DNA of 64,000 bases from Palsa-360 sp963710315 (GTDB lineage: Bacteria; Acidobacteriota; Terriglobia; Acidiferrales; UBA7541), in NCBI GenBank assembly GCA_963710315.1, contig CAVPZW010000006.1, positions 434,001 through 498,000 of the forward strand, given 5' to 3'. Each line of letters starts with the position of its first letter. The first letter of the stretch is position 1. A program made the position numbers and the translations under genes. This document shows, one piece after another, positions 18,114 through 27,535 of this stretch. The notes below the pieces were generated by a model that saw nothing but the letters and a program-made list of their open reading frames with translations, was not told where the DNA came from and made no database searches.

Positions 18114-18475
18114 TGCTGCATATTGAATCAAGCTTGATCGTGGTGCTGCTGTTGCTGGGAGTGTATTTCCGGAAGCGCAATTCGCGCGTCCATTTCGCGC
18201 TGATGCTAACGGCGTTCACTGCCGATCTTCTTCTCGTGATTTACATCGAGGTCGCCCGTCACGCGGTCGAGAAAGTCGTTACGCGGGGCCGGCCGATGAT
18301 CTGGTTCCATGCCGGCATTTCCCTGGCTGTGCTGGCTTGCTACGTGTTCATGATCTATCTCGGCCGCCCGATGCTGGCCGGGGACAACCGGACGCGCGGC
18401 TTCCATCGCAGGGTCGGAATGGCTTTTCTCGTGCTTCGAGGCCTGAATTACGTAACAAGTTATATGCTTGTTTAA
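18113..18475 (+). CDS. small membrane protein, possibly DUF420-like
   Basis: A 120-residue protein with four likely membrane helices: near residues 5-20 (SSLIVVLLLLGVYF), 28-48, 66-84 (AGISLAVLACYVFMIYLG) and the C-terminus. Histidines within or near helices (HFALMLTAF; WFHAGISLAV; RGFHRRVGMAF) recall DUF420/YozB-type proteins, but I am not certain. It is translationally coupled to cheW (1-base overlap) and lies 25 bases before the globin chemoreceptor. A role in sensing or heme/redox-related membrane biology would fit that partner; this is inference. Confidence 0.75.
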   Translation: MLHIESSLIVVLLLLGVYFRKRNSRVHFALMLTAFTADLLLVIYIEVARHAVEKVVTRGRPMIWFHAGISLAVLACYVFMIYLGRPMLAGDNRTRGFHRRVGMAFLVLRGLNYVTSYMLV

Positions 18476-18500
18476 GAATTATATAACTCAAGGAGCGAAC

Positions 18501-20444
18501 ATGAAGGTGAAAACGTCGTCTGCAAGACGGACCGAATCTCTATACAGCCAGCTGGGCGGCAAAGCCGCAATCAGCGCCGCTGTGGAGAAGTTTTACGGCA
18601 AAGTGCTGGCCGATCCCGAACTCAAGAAATTTTTTGCCAAGACCAACATGACCTGGCTCAAGCTCCGCCAGACTCAGTTCCTGACGGCGGCGCTGGGAGG
18701 CCCTTCGGAATACAAGGGCAAGGACATGCGCTCCGCCCATGCCAACCTGCTCATCGAGAAACGGCATTTCGACCTCGTCGGCGGGCATCTGGCCGATACC
18801 CTCAGCGAGATGGGTGTGCCTCCGGAAGTGTTGGATGCGGTGATGGACAAGGTAACCGAACTCGAACCCGAAATCGTCAACTCGGAATCCAGCGGATCCG
18901 GTGAAGAGGGCGATGCGACTGGGAGCCTCTCGAAGGGGCACCTCTTCGCCATGCTGGAAAACGCGCCAACCAATCTTCTGCTGGCCAATGAAGATCTGGA
19001 AATTACCTATGTGAATCCGGCTTCGGCGAAGACGCTCAAGAGCATCGAGAAACTCCTGCCCATTCCCGCCGAGAAGGTGCTCGGTGCGAATATCGACATC
19101 TTCCACAAGAATCCGGCGTATCAACGGAAGCTGCTGAGCAATCCCAAGAATCTTCCGCACCGGGCCAACATTGCCATCGGCCCCGAAACCGCCGATTTGC
19201 TGGTCACCGCAATTTACGACGAGCAGAAGAACTACGTGGGCCCCATGGTCACGTGGGAAATCATCACCGACCGACTGAAGATCGAAAACAAGATGGCCGA
19301 GATCCAGTCCATGATGGAAGACGCCCCGGTCAATGTGATGTACGCGGATAAAGACGAGCTGAAGATTCAGTATGTGAACAAAAGCTCCGTGAAAACTCTC
19401 ACGGCATTCGAGCAACACCTGCCTATCAAGGTTTCCGAAATCCCTGGACAAGCCATCGACATCTTCCACAAGAACCCGGCGCACCAGCGCAAGCTTCTGG
19501 CCACCGACAGACAATTGCCGATGAAAACGCAAATCAAAGTGGGGCCGGAGACGCTGGACCTGCTAGTCAGCGCCGTCTACGACAAGGACAAACGCTACAC
19601 GGGGCCGATGGTCACGTGGGAACGAGTCACGGAGAAGCTCGAAACCGAACGCAAGATTCGGGCCACGGCGGAAAGCCTGGCGACATCTTCCGCGGAACTG
19701 TCCACTGTCAGCGAACAGATGAGCGCGAACGCGGAAGAGACGCAAGCGCAAGCCGGTGTAGTGTCCAAGACTTCCGAGGAGGTCAACAAGAACCTGCAGA
19801 CGTTGGCCACCGGAACCGAAGAGATGGGCGCAACGATCAAGGAAATCGCCAAGAACGCCACCGAAGCCGCACGCGTAGCCGGTGAAGCCGTGAAGACCGC
19901 GCAGACAACCAACGCAACGGTGCAAAAACTTGGCGAGTCCAGCGCGGAAATCGGACAGGTCATCAAGGTGATCACATCCATCGCTCAACAGACCAACTTG
20001 CTGGCCCTGAACGCAACCATTGAAGCGGCACGCGCCGGAGAAATGGGCAAAGGGTTCGCGGTGGTTGCCAACGAAGTGAAGGAGTTGGCGAAACAGACGG
20101 CCAAGGCGACCGAAGACATCAGCCAGAAGATCGCGGCGATTCAAACCGATACCAAGGGAGCAGTTGACGCCATCGGGACAATCGGCGCCATCATCAACCA
20201 GATCAGCGACATCTCCAGCACGATCGCCACGGCCGTCGAGGAGCAGAGCGCCACGACCGACGAAATGGCTCGTAACGTTGGAGCTGCCGCACAGGGCAGC
20301 GGCGAGATCGCCCGCAATATCTCGGGCGTAAGCGAAGCCGCTCAAAGCACCACCCACGGTGCCGCCGATGCACGCGGCGCTGCCGAACAACTCTCACAAC
20401 TGGCCGGCGAACTCCGGGAAATGCTGGATCGCAAGAAAGAATAA
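18501..20444 (+). CDS. soluble chemoreceptor: truncated globin - PAS - PAS - MCP signalling domain
   Basis: A 647-residue protein with no membrane segment. Residues 13-125 are a group 1 truncated (2/2) haemoglobin: LYSQLGGKAAISAAVEKFYG with Phe31-Tyr32 at B9-B10, FLTAALGG at 60-67, and proximal His80 in MRSAHANLLI. Two similar PAS domains follow (about 146-265 and 275-385), each with an IDIFHKNP segment and a (V/A)GPMVTWE ending. A methyl-accepting signalling domain occupies about 400-647 with the hairpin tip QQTNLLALNATIEAARAGE. There is no C-terminal CheR-tethering pentapeptide. The start at 18501 has AAGGAG six bases upstream; an earlier ATG at 18468 lacks that. It should sense O2, NO or redox state through heme and signal to the CheA/CheW encoded just upstream. 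Confidence 0.93.
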   Translation: MKVKTSSARRTESLYSQLGGKAAISAAVEKFYGKVLADPELKKFFAKTNMTWLKLRQTQFLTAALGGPSEYKGKDMRSAHANLLIEKRHFDLVGGHLADTLSEMGVPPEVLDAVMDKVTELEPEIVNSESSGSGEEGDATGSLSKGHLFAMLENAPTNLLLANEDLEITYVNPASAKTLKSIEKLLPIPAEKVLGANIDIFHKNPAYQRKLLSNPKNLPHRANIAIGPETADLLVTAIYDEQKNYVGPMVTWEIITDRLKIENKMAEIQSMMEDAPVNVMYADKDELKIQYVNKSSVKTLTAFEQHLPIKVSEIPGQAIDIFHKNPAHQRKLLATDRQLPMKTQIKVGPETLDLLVSAVYDKDKRYTGPMVTWERVTEKLETERKIRATAESLATSSAELSTVSEQMSANAEETQAQAGVVSKTSEEVNKNLQTLATGTEEMGATIKEIAKNATEAARVAGEAVKTAQTTNATVQKLGESSAEIGQVIKVITSIAQQTNLLALNATIEAARAGEMGKGFAVVANEVKELAKQTAKATEDISQKIAAIQTDTKGAVDAIGTIGAIINQISDISSTIATAVEEQSATTDEMARNVGAAAQGSGEIARNISGVSEAAQSTTHGAADARGAAEQLSQLAGELREMLDRKKE

Positions 20445-22065
20445 TAATGTCCAGGCGAAAGGCACCGTTTCCCGAGGTTTCGCAGAAGAAGAGGTACCTT
20501 CCGCAAGAATCTCGGGAAACGGATCGTTTCGGAGGGAAGCGCGCCGCGTTCGAGAACTCGCAGGGCTGGCTGGCAAGATGGTTCATTTGAGCCGTGCCGG
20601 CACCGGCGTTGCAGCTCAAACCGCGCGCGCGTCCGTCGTTGATCGTTTGGCCGCTCTTCATGGCTTGCCGCAAAAAATCGGGCAGGTTCTATCGCTCGGC
20701 GAACTGAACGCCGACGAACCGGTTTACACGAAATTGACAGAAGCTCCTTCGGCGCTTTCGTCAACTGAAGTCTTCCACGAAATCGAGATGGCCCTTGGGC
20801 GGCCTCTCGATCGGTGTTTTTCACGCATTGAAGAAACGGGGACGGCGGCTTCCCTTGCGCAGGTGCATCGGGCCTGGCTTCTCGACGGCCGCGCCCTAGC
20901 CGTGAAAGTGCAATATCCGGGAATCGCTCAATCCCTTGAAACGGATCTGCGCGCGCTCGGATGGCTCACCATTCCGGTAGGGGGATTGCGCAGAGGATTC
21001 GATCTGGCGGGATACCGCCACGAAGTCGGAACCATGCTTCGCGAGGAAGTGGATTACACCCACGAGGCGGCAATGATTCGCAGCTTTTCCTACCTGACGC
21101 AATGCATGGAAGGCGTGGAAGTCCCCGAGGTTATCGGTGAACTAAGCGGCGAGCGTGTTTTGACTATGACTTGGCTGGAGGGCGAGCCATTCCTCTCTAC
21201 CAGGAAGTGGGCAGCTGATTCACGGCGCATGCTTGGAGAGTCCCTGGTGGAACTCTTCCTGACGGGCACTTTCCGATGGGGGCTTTTGCACGCCGATCCG
21301 CATCCGGGCAACTATCGCTTCTCGCTGCGGAATGGGCGGCCGGTGATCGGCCTGCTGGATTTCGGCTGCGTCAAAACGATTCCCGACGAAGCGGCGGACG
21401 CGCTTGCGGCAATCATTGACGATACGCGAACGGATAGATTGCGCGGAAATGCGGAACTCGCGCTGACTCGTTTCGAAGCGCTTGCATTCCAGCGCAGGCT
21501 CCTCGAGCCGATGGCCCACTTGTTGCCCGATTTGGCTGCCGTGCTGTTCGAACCCTTTAGAGACGGGAAGTCATTTTCGGTCCAGCAATGGCGGCTGTCC
21601 GAAAGAGTGCAGGATATTCTCGGCGAATTTCGTTGGAATTTCCGCATGGCGGGCCCGCCGGACTTGATCTACTTTGTGCGCGCCTTCCAGGGACTGGTGC
21701 AGTATCTGGACGCCCTGGAAACTCCGGTGGACTGGCAAGGCGCTTACGAATCGGTTCGGCCGGAGAGACGCGCCGCCGTCTTCGCGAACGCGCCGGAGGA
21801 AGAAGTATTTCCAGTCGAGGGGCTTTCACGGTATCTGCAAATTTGCGTTTCAGAAAACGGCATGGAAAAAGCGAAGGTAACATTTCGCGCCACCGCGGCT
21901 GAGAATCTGGCTGAGCTTGTCCCTCCGGAAATCGAGGGGAAACTCACCGAGCGCGGGATAAACGTGCAGACCATCGCCAGTGTGGCAAAAAACGCAAACT
22001 TCCCGCCGGGAGAACTATTTCGGCTCGACGAGGGAGCCAAGAAGATACGCGTTTGGCTGGAGTGA
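20359..22065 (+). CDS. AarF/UbiB (ABC1) family atypical kinase, start uncertain
   Basis: An ABC1-family protein kinase-like protein. The diagnostic KxGQ segment is LPQKIGQVLSL, the ATP-binding lysine is in ALAVKVQYPG, the AarF signature is LREEVDYTHEA, the catalytic loop is LLHADPHPGNY and the metal-binding motif is GLLDFGCVKTI. The family works in ubiquinone or other isoprenoid lipid homeostasis. The GTG at 20359 would overlap the chemoreceptor gene by 86 bases. The next in-frame ATG, at 20578, would drop a helix. An out-of-frame ATG at 20447, just after the receptor stop, opens a natural-looking N-terminus (MSRRKAPFPEVSQKKR), so a single-base shift near 20500 is possible. It lies between che genes on the same strand. 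Confidence 0.82.
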   Translation: MPPMHAALPNNSHNWPANSGKCWIARKNNNVQAKGTVSRGFAEEEVPSARISGNGSFRREARRVRELAGLAGKMVHLSRAGTGVAAQTARASVVDRLAALHGLPQKIGQVLSLGELNADEPVYTKLTEAPSALSSTEVFHEIEMALGRPLDRCFSRIEETGTAASLAQVHRAWLLDGRALAVKVQYPGIAQSLETDLRALGWLTIPVGGLRRGFDLAGYRHEVGTMLREEVDYTHEAAMIRSFSYLTQCMEGVEVPEVIGELSGERVLTMTWLEGEPFLSTRKWAADSRRMLGESLVELFLTGTFRWGLLHADPHPGNYRFSLRNGRPVIGLLDFGCVKTIPDEAADALAAIIDDTRTDRLRGNAELALTRFEALAFQRRLLEPMAHLLPDLAAVLFEPFRDGKSFSVQQWRLSERVQDILGEFRWNFRMAGPPDLIYFVRAFQGLVQYLDALETPVDWQGAYESVRPERRAAVFANAPEEEVFPVEGLSRYLQICVSENGMEKAKVTFRATAAENLAELVPPEIEGKLTERGINVQTIASVAKNANFPPGELFRLDEGAKKIRVWLE

Positions 22066-22180
22066 CTCACCGGCTTGCGCTGGAATGCGTATGGAAATTT
22101 ATGGTCCGCCTGCCGAGGGAGTTTGTATCGCTCTACGATAGGACTTGCGGGCAGCCGGACAACTGGGGATTCGATCAACT

Positions 22181-23284
22181 ATGCCGCCGATTCGCTTAAT
22201 GATCGTGGATGACGCGATTGTGGTTCGCAAGGCGCTCACGGATACACTTTCGCGCGATCCCGATCTAGAGGTTGTCGGCACCGCCAGCAACGGAAAGCTG
22301 GCTCTGGCCAAGCTTCGAAGCCTGCGCCCCGACGTAATCCTGCTGGACATCGAAATGCCGGAAATGACCGGGCTGGAGACCATCCCGGAAATCCGCAAGA
22401 TATACCCCCAAATTCCCATCATCATGTTCAGCACGCTCACGGAGAGGGGCGCCGAAGCCACTCTCGACGCGCTTGCGCTTGGCGCCACCGACTACGTTAC
22501 CAAGCCCAGCAATTCAGACATGGGATCGACTTCCGAAAGCATTGCGCGAGATCTCATTCCGAAGATCAAAGCGCTCTGTCACGTCCCATCTCGAGCGCAA
22601 TCTCCTTCGCCGGGAACGGCGACACCGGCGCCCAGGGTTGAAGACCTTGCTGTACGAACGCGGCCAGTTTCCACGCGCGTTGCCCGGCTAGGAATCATCG
22701 CTATCGGAGTGTCAACCGGAGGCCCTGAGGCCCTCAGCGTCCTGCTGCCCATGATCCCCGCGAAATTTCCGCTTCCCATTGTGATTGCCCAGCATATGCC
22801 GCCCATATTTACAGGGCTGCTGGCCAAGCGCCTTTCGACGAAATGCGCGCTGCCGGTGCGGGAATGCCAGTCCGGCGATGTGCTTGGCCCCTCAGGCATC
22901 TGGATTGCCCCTGGCGACTACCACATGGTGGTGACGAGGGAAGATAACCGCATGGTTCTTCGCACCAATCAAGGGCCGCGCGAAAATTTCTGCCGCCCGG
23001 CGGTGGATGTTCTCTTCCGCTCGGTCGCGGCGTTGTATGGCGCGAACACACTGGGCGTGATTCTCACCGGCATGGGACAAGATGGACTGAAAGGCTGCGA
23101 AATGCTTTGCGCTGCCGGCGCCTCGGTGATTATTCAGGACGAAGCCAGCAGCGTGGTGTGGGGCATGCCAGGCTTCGTGGCGCGCGCTGGCCTGGCCGAA
23201 AAAATACTGCCCCTCAATCAGATCGCCGGAGAAATCGTCCGCCGTGCCACCGCTTCCCTGCCCTCGCTGCAACTCACGCACTAG
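22181..23284 (+). CDS. cheB: chemotaxis protein-glutamate methylesterase CheB
   Basis: A 367-residue CheB. The N-terminal receiver has the acidic pair in RLMIVDDAIVVRKAL, phospho-acceptor Asp in VILLDIEMPEMTG and the conserved Lys in YVTKPS. A Pro/Ser-rich linker follows. The C-terminal methylesterase has the catalytic triad Ser (IGVSTGGPEAL), His (AQHMPPIFTGLLAKRL) and Asp (LTGMGQDGLKG). It demethylates or deamidates receptor glutamates for adaptation. I chose the ATG at 22181 (GGGGAT upstream) over a TTG at 22145. No cheR, cheY or cheD is in the window, so the adaptation and output partners must be elsewhere. Confidence 0.95.
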   Translation: MPPIRLMIVDDAIVVRKALTDTLSRDPDLEVVGTASNGKLALAKLRSLRPDVILLDIEMPEMTGLETIPEIRKIYPQIPIIMFSTLTERGAEATLDALALGATDYVTKPSNSDMGSTSESIARDLIPKIKALCHVPSRAQSPSPGTATPAPRVEDLAVRTRPVSTRVARLGIIAIGVSTGGPEALSVLLPMIPAKFPLPIVIAQHMPPIFTGLLAKRLSTKCALPVRECQSGDVLGPSGIWIAPGDYHMVVTREDNRMVLRTNQGPRENFCRPAVDVLFRSVAALYGANTLGVILTGMGQDGLKGCEMLCAAGASVIIQDEASSVVWGMPGFVARAGLAEKILPLNQIAGEIVRRATASLPSLQLTH

Positions 23285-23724
23285 CGCCTGGCGCAGCAAA
23301 GATTGCGGAAGTGGCTCACGGTCGATGCGGCGGAAAATTCATCAGATGCTTAGCTTTCAAAATCGGCAATTTTGGACAATCACACGCCTTGTCAATGAAA
23401 ACGCTAATGTTTTCCATGTTTACGAGTCAGAAACCTACAAGCCAAATTGGCATCTTCTTCCTTTACATTATATTTAAAAAAATTTATCATCCCACATGGT
23501 TGGGCAGAACGAAAACCAGGTCGGTTTCGTTGATTTTTCGAGTTTACCATTTTGCTAAACCGCTCCTCGGGGGGGAGCGCGCCTCAGGGGCTCCCGGCCG
23601 ACTTTAGCGAAACATTCCCGTGCAGGAAGTTCCCAAGCGCCAAGCCCGGAATCCAGGGATGCTTTTCGGATCGCCAAGAATCGGCCTGGAAATATGCAGT
23701 GAATACTTGTTCAATGGAGGGCAT
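23285..23724. promoter_or_regulatory. AT-rich intergenic region upstream of second TonB receptor
   Basis: About 440 bases without a convincing gene. 23455-23490 is strongly AT-rich (TTTACATTATATTTAAAAAA) and may contain the promoter. A GGGAGC/GCTCCC inverted repeat at 23573-23595 is a weak hairpin. GGAGGG at 23716 is the ribosome binding site of the TonB receptor gene. Confidence 0.35.
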
Positions 23725-26700
23725 ATGCGTGCTATCCGATGTTTTCTTCTAGTTGCCTTGAGCGCGATTTGTTTGCTCGGAGTCGGTGCAGCGCACGCGG
23801 ATGTCTACGGGAGAATTCGAGGGATAGTGACCGATCCGACTGGGGCCGTCATTCCCAATGCAAAAATCATAGCCAAGAATGTAGGAACCGGCATATCCAC
23901 CGAGACGGTCTCCGGACGCGATGGCAGTTATGAATTCCTTCAACTCGCGGCTCCCGCCGCCTACAACATCTCCGCGGAAATATCGGGATTCAAAAAAGTG
24001 GAAGTCGATGGCATTCACCTCGAGTTGAACCAAATCTTCGTTGAAAATCTTCGCATGGAACTCGGCACCATGACGGAGACCGTGTCGGTGACGGAAAAAT
24101 CCCTCGCACAGGTTGAAACCACCAGTATCGAATTGGGAACGACGATCAACGCCACGGAAATCGTGAATGCGCCGCTAAACGGGCGCAGCTTCGTTGACTT
24201 GATGAAGCTGCAGCCAGGAGTCGTGGAAGCGTCCGATGCCCGGGGCGGAAGCGGCTTAGGCAACTATTCGACGAATGGCTCGCAAGCCGACCAGAACAGC
24301 TACCTTATTAACGGGGTCGACAACAACGACCTTCCCATGAATGAAGTTCAAATTAACGTCAGCCCCGACGCCATAGCCGAGTTCAAAATGGCGACCAACA
24401 CCATCAATCCCGAATACGGCAGAAATTCCGGGGCAATCATTAACGCGACCATCAAGGCCGGAACAGACCAGTTCCATGGAAGCGCCTTCGATTTTTTCCG
24501 GGATACGGCCCTTAACGCGCGGAACTTTTTCCTTGCGGGGCCTGAAGTTTTTCACCGCAACCAATTTGGCGCCACGGTCGGCGGGCCCGTGTGGAAGGAC
24601 CACACTTTTTTCTTCTTTTCCTACCAGGGGTCCAGGGCGCGCACTGAGGAAAATTCAGGTGATTGCGGGTGCGCCTCACCGGGTACCGCTCAAGTGCTCA
24701 CAACGAGCGAACGCAACGGGATTTTCTCCGATCTTGCAACCTCAACCAGCATATCGCCTTTCCCTTTGGTGGGTGAGAATGGGACTACATATCCCGCCGG
24801 TACTCCATACAACACCATCTTCCCTACCGGGCATATTCCGTCCACCGATATCAACCCGATATCGAGCAAGCTTTTGGGGTTCATTCCCAGCGTCAGCACG
24901 GGCAGCTTGTTTGAATTCAACCCCGTCTCAACAAACACGGACGATCAATTGCTACTTCGGATGGATCACAAATTTAGTTCCAAGGATGATCTCTGGGCCT
25001 ACGTACTATGGGAGCGCAGCCCGACGACGGACGCTCTCCCTTTCTACGGAGCAACACTTCCTGGCTTTGCCGAAACCAACCAAGAGCACTGGCAGCAATA
25101 CGCGGCCGCCTGGAACCACGCCTTCAGTTCCACAACGTTAAACGAGTTATCCGTGGGCTATACTCGCTTTAACTACAATGCGGTCAGCCCTGTCAATCCG
25201 GTAGCGCCCTCCAGCGTGGGATTCACCGGAATCAACCCCCAACTCACGTCGGGTGAGAGCCTGCCCGTTGTGGTAGTCAGCGGTCCCTCTGCTTCCGCGA
25301 TAAATTTCAATTTGGGGTTTTCGCAATTCGGGCCGCAACCGAGAATTGACCAGACATACCAATTCGGCGATAGCCTTTCGAAGATCGCAGGCACACATAC
25401 CTTGAAATTTGGGTTCTCCATGAGACGTTTCGAGGTTTTCAACCCATTTTCTCACGACAACAGCGGTGTTTTCGATTTCGGAGGCCAAGGGGCGTTCTCG
25501 ACCGGAGACGTCGGAGCCGATTTCCTATTAGGCATACCCGATTCTTATCAACAAGGGAGTGGAGATGTTTTGAATGAAAGGGCGCAGGAGTATTACTCCT
25601 ATTTCCAGGACCAATGGAGAATTCGAAGAAATTTGACCGTAACTATCGGTACCGGATGGTCGATTGACACGCCCATGACGGACATTGCCCACAACAATCA
25701 TGCAGGGGTTGCATTTCGGCCGGGTCAACAGTTGACCGTGTTTCCAAATGCCCCCACGAATTATGTCTTTCAGGGAGATGCCGGAGTAAACGCATTCGGG
25801 ACCACCAAATTCAGGCACTTCGGTCCTCGCCTCGGGCTAGCCTATTCCCCCAATTGGGGATGGCTGACAGGCGGAGCCGGTAAAACCAGTATTCGCGCCG
25901 CGTACGGAATTTATTACAACCGTTTCAATGGTGAAACTGCACTTCAAACACAGGGATCCCCGCCATTCGCTCAGACATCGTTCGGAGCGGGCGATGTGGG
26001 AGGAACGCCAAATTTTGCGAACCCGTTTTCGGGCTATGCGCTGACGGGCGGCGTGCCCACAGCTGTATCGGAACCCAACAAATTTCCATACGTTCCCTCG
26101 TCCACAGCCAACTTCTCGATTTATCTTCCGCTGGACATCAGCGTATACGACCCCAACATTACCGTCCCTTATGCGCAGAATTTTAATCTAACCCTCGAGC
26201 GGGAATTCGGCAGCAGCACGCTCGTAACGCTTGCATATGTAGGCTCCGAGGGGCGACACCTTCTGCTTACGCAAGAGTTGAACCCCGGAATCAATCCTGC
26301 TGGATGCGCGGCAAATCCGTCCTGCGTGGCCCAGGCCAACATTCAACCCGTGGCCTTCCCTGGGAATTTTAAGTATCCTGGCAACATCTTCGCCTCCGTG
26401 GGCGATATAACAACGAACGGCACGTCCAATTACAATGCGTTCCAGGCCAGCGTGAATCACAGTTTTTCACATGGCTTACAATTTCTTGCATCCTATGGCT
26501 ATTCGCATGCCTTGGACATCGCCTCCGGCTTTGAAAATTCGGGATTCGGCGGGAGCGGGTCGGGCGGATTTGGGCAGTTGCGATCGACAAATCCGTTCAA
26601 TCCAAAATTGGACTACGGAAGTTCGAACTATGACGCGAGACACCGCCTGGTGATCAGTTATGTATATGATTTGCCCAGCTTGCGCCATTTCAACGCCCTC

Positions 26701-27255
26701 CAATGGATTCCAAGCCGGGTAACCGATGGCTGGAATATTAGTGGAATTACCACATTCCAGTCCGGATTTCCCCTGGACGTCGTGGATAGTTCGTTCCCTT
26801 CCCTTACTTCAAGCGCTTACACCTTTTACACCGCTTTTGGATTGGCGGGATGGGATGTTCCGAATCTCAACGGTCCCATTCAATACCTGAACCCGAGGAC
26901 ATCCGCGGGGAACCTCTGGTTCAACACGGCTTCGTCGCCGGCCGGGTGTCAGCCGGGAACGCCACCATGCGTGCGGGGGGCATTTTCCGCGCCCACAATC
27001 GGCACTGAAGGAAACGCCGGCCGCAACATTATCCGCAGTCCCGGCCGAAACAATTTTGATTTTGCGCTGATGAAGGACACCCAAATCACTGAAAGCACGA
27101 AGCTCGAACTCCGATTCGAATTTTTCAATTTCTTCAATCACACGCAATTCGACCCTAACGGAATTAACACGGATTTCAATTCGAGCGCGTTTGGAACCGA
27201 GACGGCAGCCTTCCCCCCGAGGATCATCCAGATTGCGGCGAAAATATATTTCTAG
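23725..27255 (+). CDS. Oar-like TonB-dependent receptor with carboxypeptidase-regulatory N-domain
   Basis: A 1176-residue outer-membrane receptor from the ATG at 23725, which has GGAGGG just upstream and opens a clean signal peptide (MRAIRCFLLVALSAICLLG, ending AAHA). The earlier in-frame start at 23620 would add an implausible leader. A carboxypeptidase-regulatory-like domain (YGRIRGIVTDPTGAVIPNAK) precedes the plug (NAPLNGRSFVDLMKLQPGV) and a long barrel ending RIIQIAAKIYF. It has the same architecture as the receptor at 10853, but the two are clearly diverged, so this is family expansion rather than recent duplication. Several lines of this gene look lower in GC than the neighbouring che genes. 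Ligand unknown. Confidence 0.92.
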   Translation: MRAIRCFLLVALSAICLLGVGAAHADVYGRIRGIVTDPTGAVIPNAKIIAKNVGTGISTETVSGRDGSYEFLQLAAPAAYNISAEISGFKKVEVDGIHLELNQIFVENLRMELGTMTETVSVTEKSLAQVETTSIELGTTINATEIVNAPLNGRSFVDLMKLQPGVVEASDARGGSGLGNYSTNGSQADQNSYLINGVDNNDLPMNEVQINVSPDAIAEFKMATNTINPEYGRNSGAIINATIKAGTDQFHGSAFDFFRDTALNARNFFLAGPEVFHRNQFGATVGGPVWKDHTFFFFSYQGSRARTEENSGDCGCASPGTAQVLTTSERNGIFSDLATSTSISPFPLVGENGTTYPAGTPYNTIFPTGHIPSTDINPISSKLLGFIPSVSTGSLFEFNPVSTNTDDQLLLRMDHKFSSKDDLWAYVLWERSPTTDALPFYGATLPGFAETNQEHWQQYAAAWNHAFSSTTLNELSVGYTRFNYNAVSPVNPVAPSSVGFTGINPQLTSGESLPVVVVSGPSASAINFNLGFSQFGPQPRIDQTYQFGDSLSKIAGTHTLKFGFSMRRFEVFNPFSHDNSGVFDFGGQGAFSTGDVGADFLLGIPDSYQQGSGDVLNERAQEYYSYFQDQWRIRRNLTVTIGTGWSIDTPMTDIAHNNHAGVAFRPGQQLTVFPNAPTNYVFQGDAGVNAFGTTKFRHFGPRLGLAYSPNWGWLTGGAGKTSIRAAYGIYYNRFNGETALQTQGSPPFAQTSFGAGDVGGTPNFANPFSGYALTGGVPTAVSEPNKFPYVPSSTANFSIYLPLDISVYDPNITVPYAQNFNLTLEREFGSSTLVTLAYVGSEGRHLLLTQELNPGINPAGCAANPSCVAQANIQPVAFPGNFKYPGNIFASVGDITTNGTSNYNAFQASVNHSFSHGLQFLASYGYSHALDIASGFENSGFGGSGSGGFGQLRSTNPFNPKLDYGSSNYDARHRLVISYVYDLPSLRHFNALQWIPSRVTDGWNISGITTFQSGFPLDVVDSSFPSLTSSAYTFYTAFGLAGWDVPNLNGPIQYLNPRTSAGNLWFNTASSPAGCQPGTPPCVRGAFSAPTIGTEGNAGRNIIRSPGRNNFDFALMKDTQITESTKLELRFEFFNFFNHTQFDPNGINTDFNSSAFGTETAAFPPRIIQIAAKIYF

Positions 27256-27256
27256 C

Positions 27257-27278
27257 ACGGCCTAAAGAGGCCGCCGTG
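27257..27278. terminator. weak hairpin after TonB receptor gene
   Basis: CACGGC and GCCGTG pair around an 11-base loop immediately after the TAG stop. There is no U tract, so it is at best a weak terminator or an mRNA 3' end structure. The remaining bases to 27535 show nothing further. Confidence 0.35.
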
Positions 27279-27535
27279 ATTCACGCGCATCCGCTGGATC
27301 GCAGCGATACAGGGCGTCCGCGAGGCTGGATGCCCACTCCCTTTCCGAAACGATCCACTCCCGGCCAAGCTGCGGGGGATTTCCATGCCGCAGCTCCCAT
27401 ATTTTGTTATTCCGAACGAAGCGAGCAATCCTTCATCGATCAATGCCATTGAGACGAAAAAGAAATTTTTCATTTCCTTCGTATTGAAAAAATTGCCGCT
27501 GTGTTCTCGGCCTGTCAAGCGCTCGCCCCAATAGC

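Noticed and set aside
10853..27255. Recent tandem duplication of the two TonB-dependent receptors
   Set aside because: They share architecture only; plug and barrel sequences are widely diverged and a che cluster separates them.
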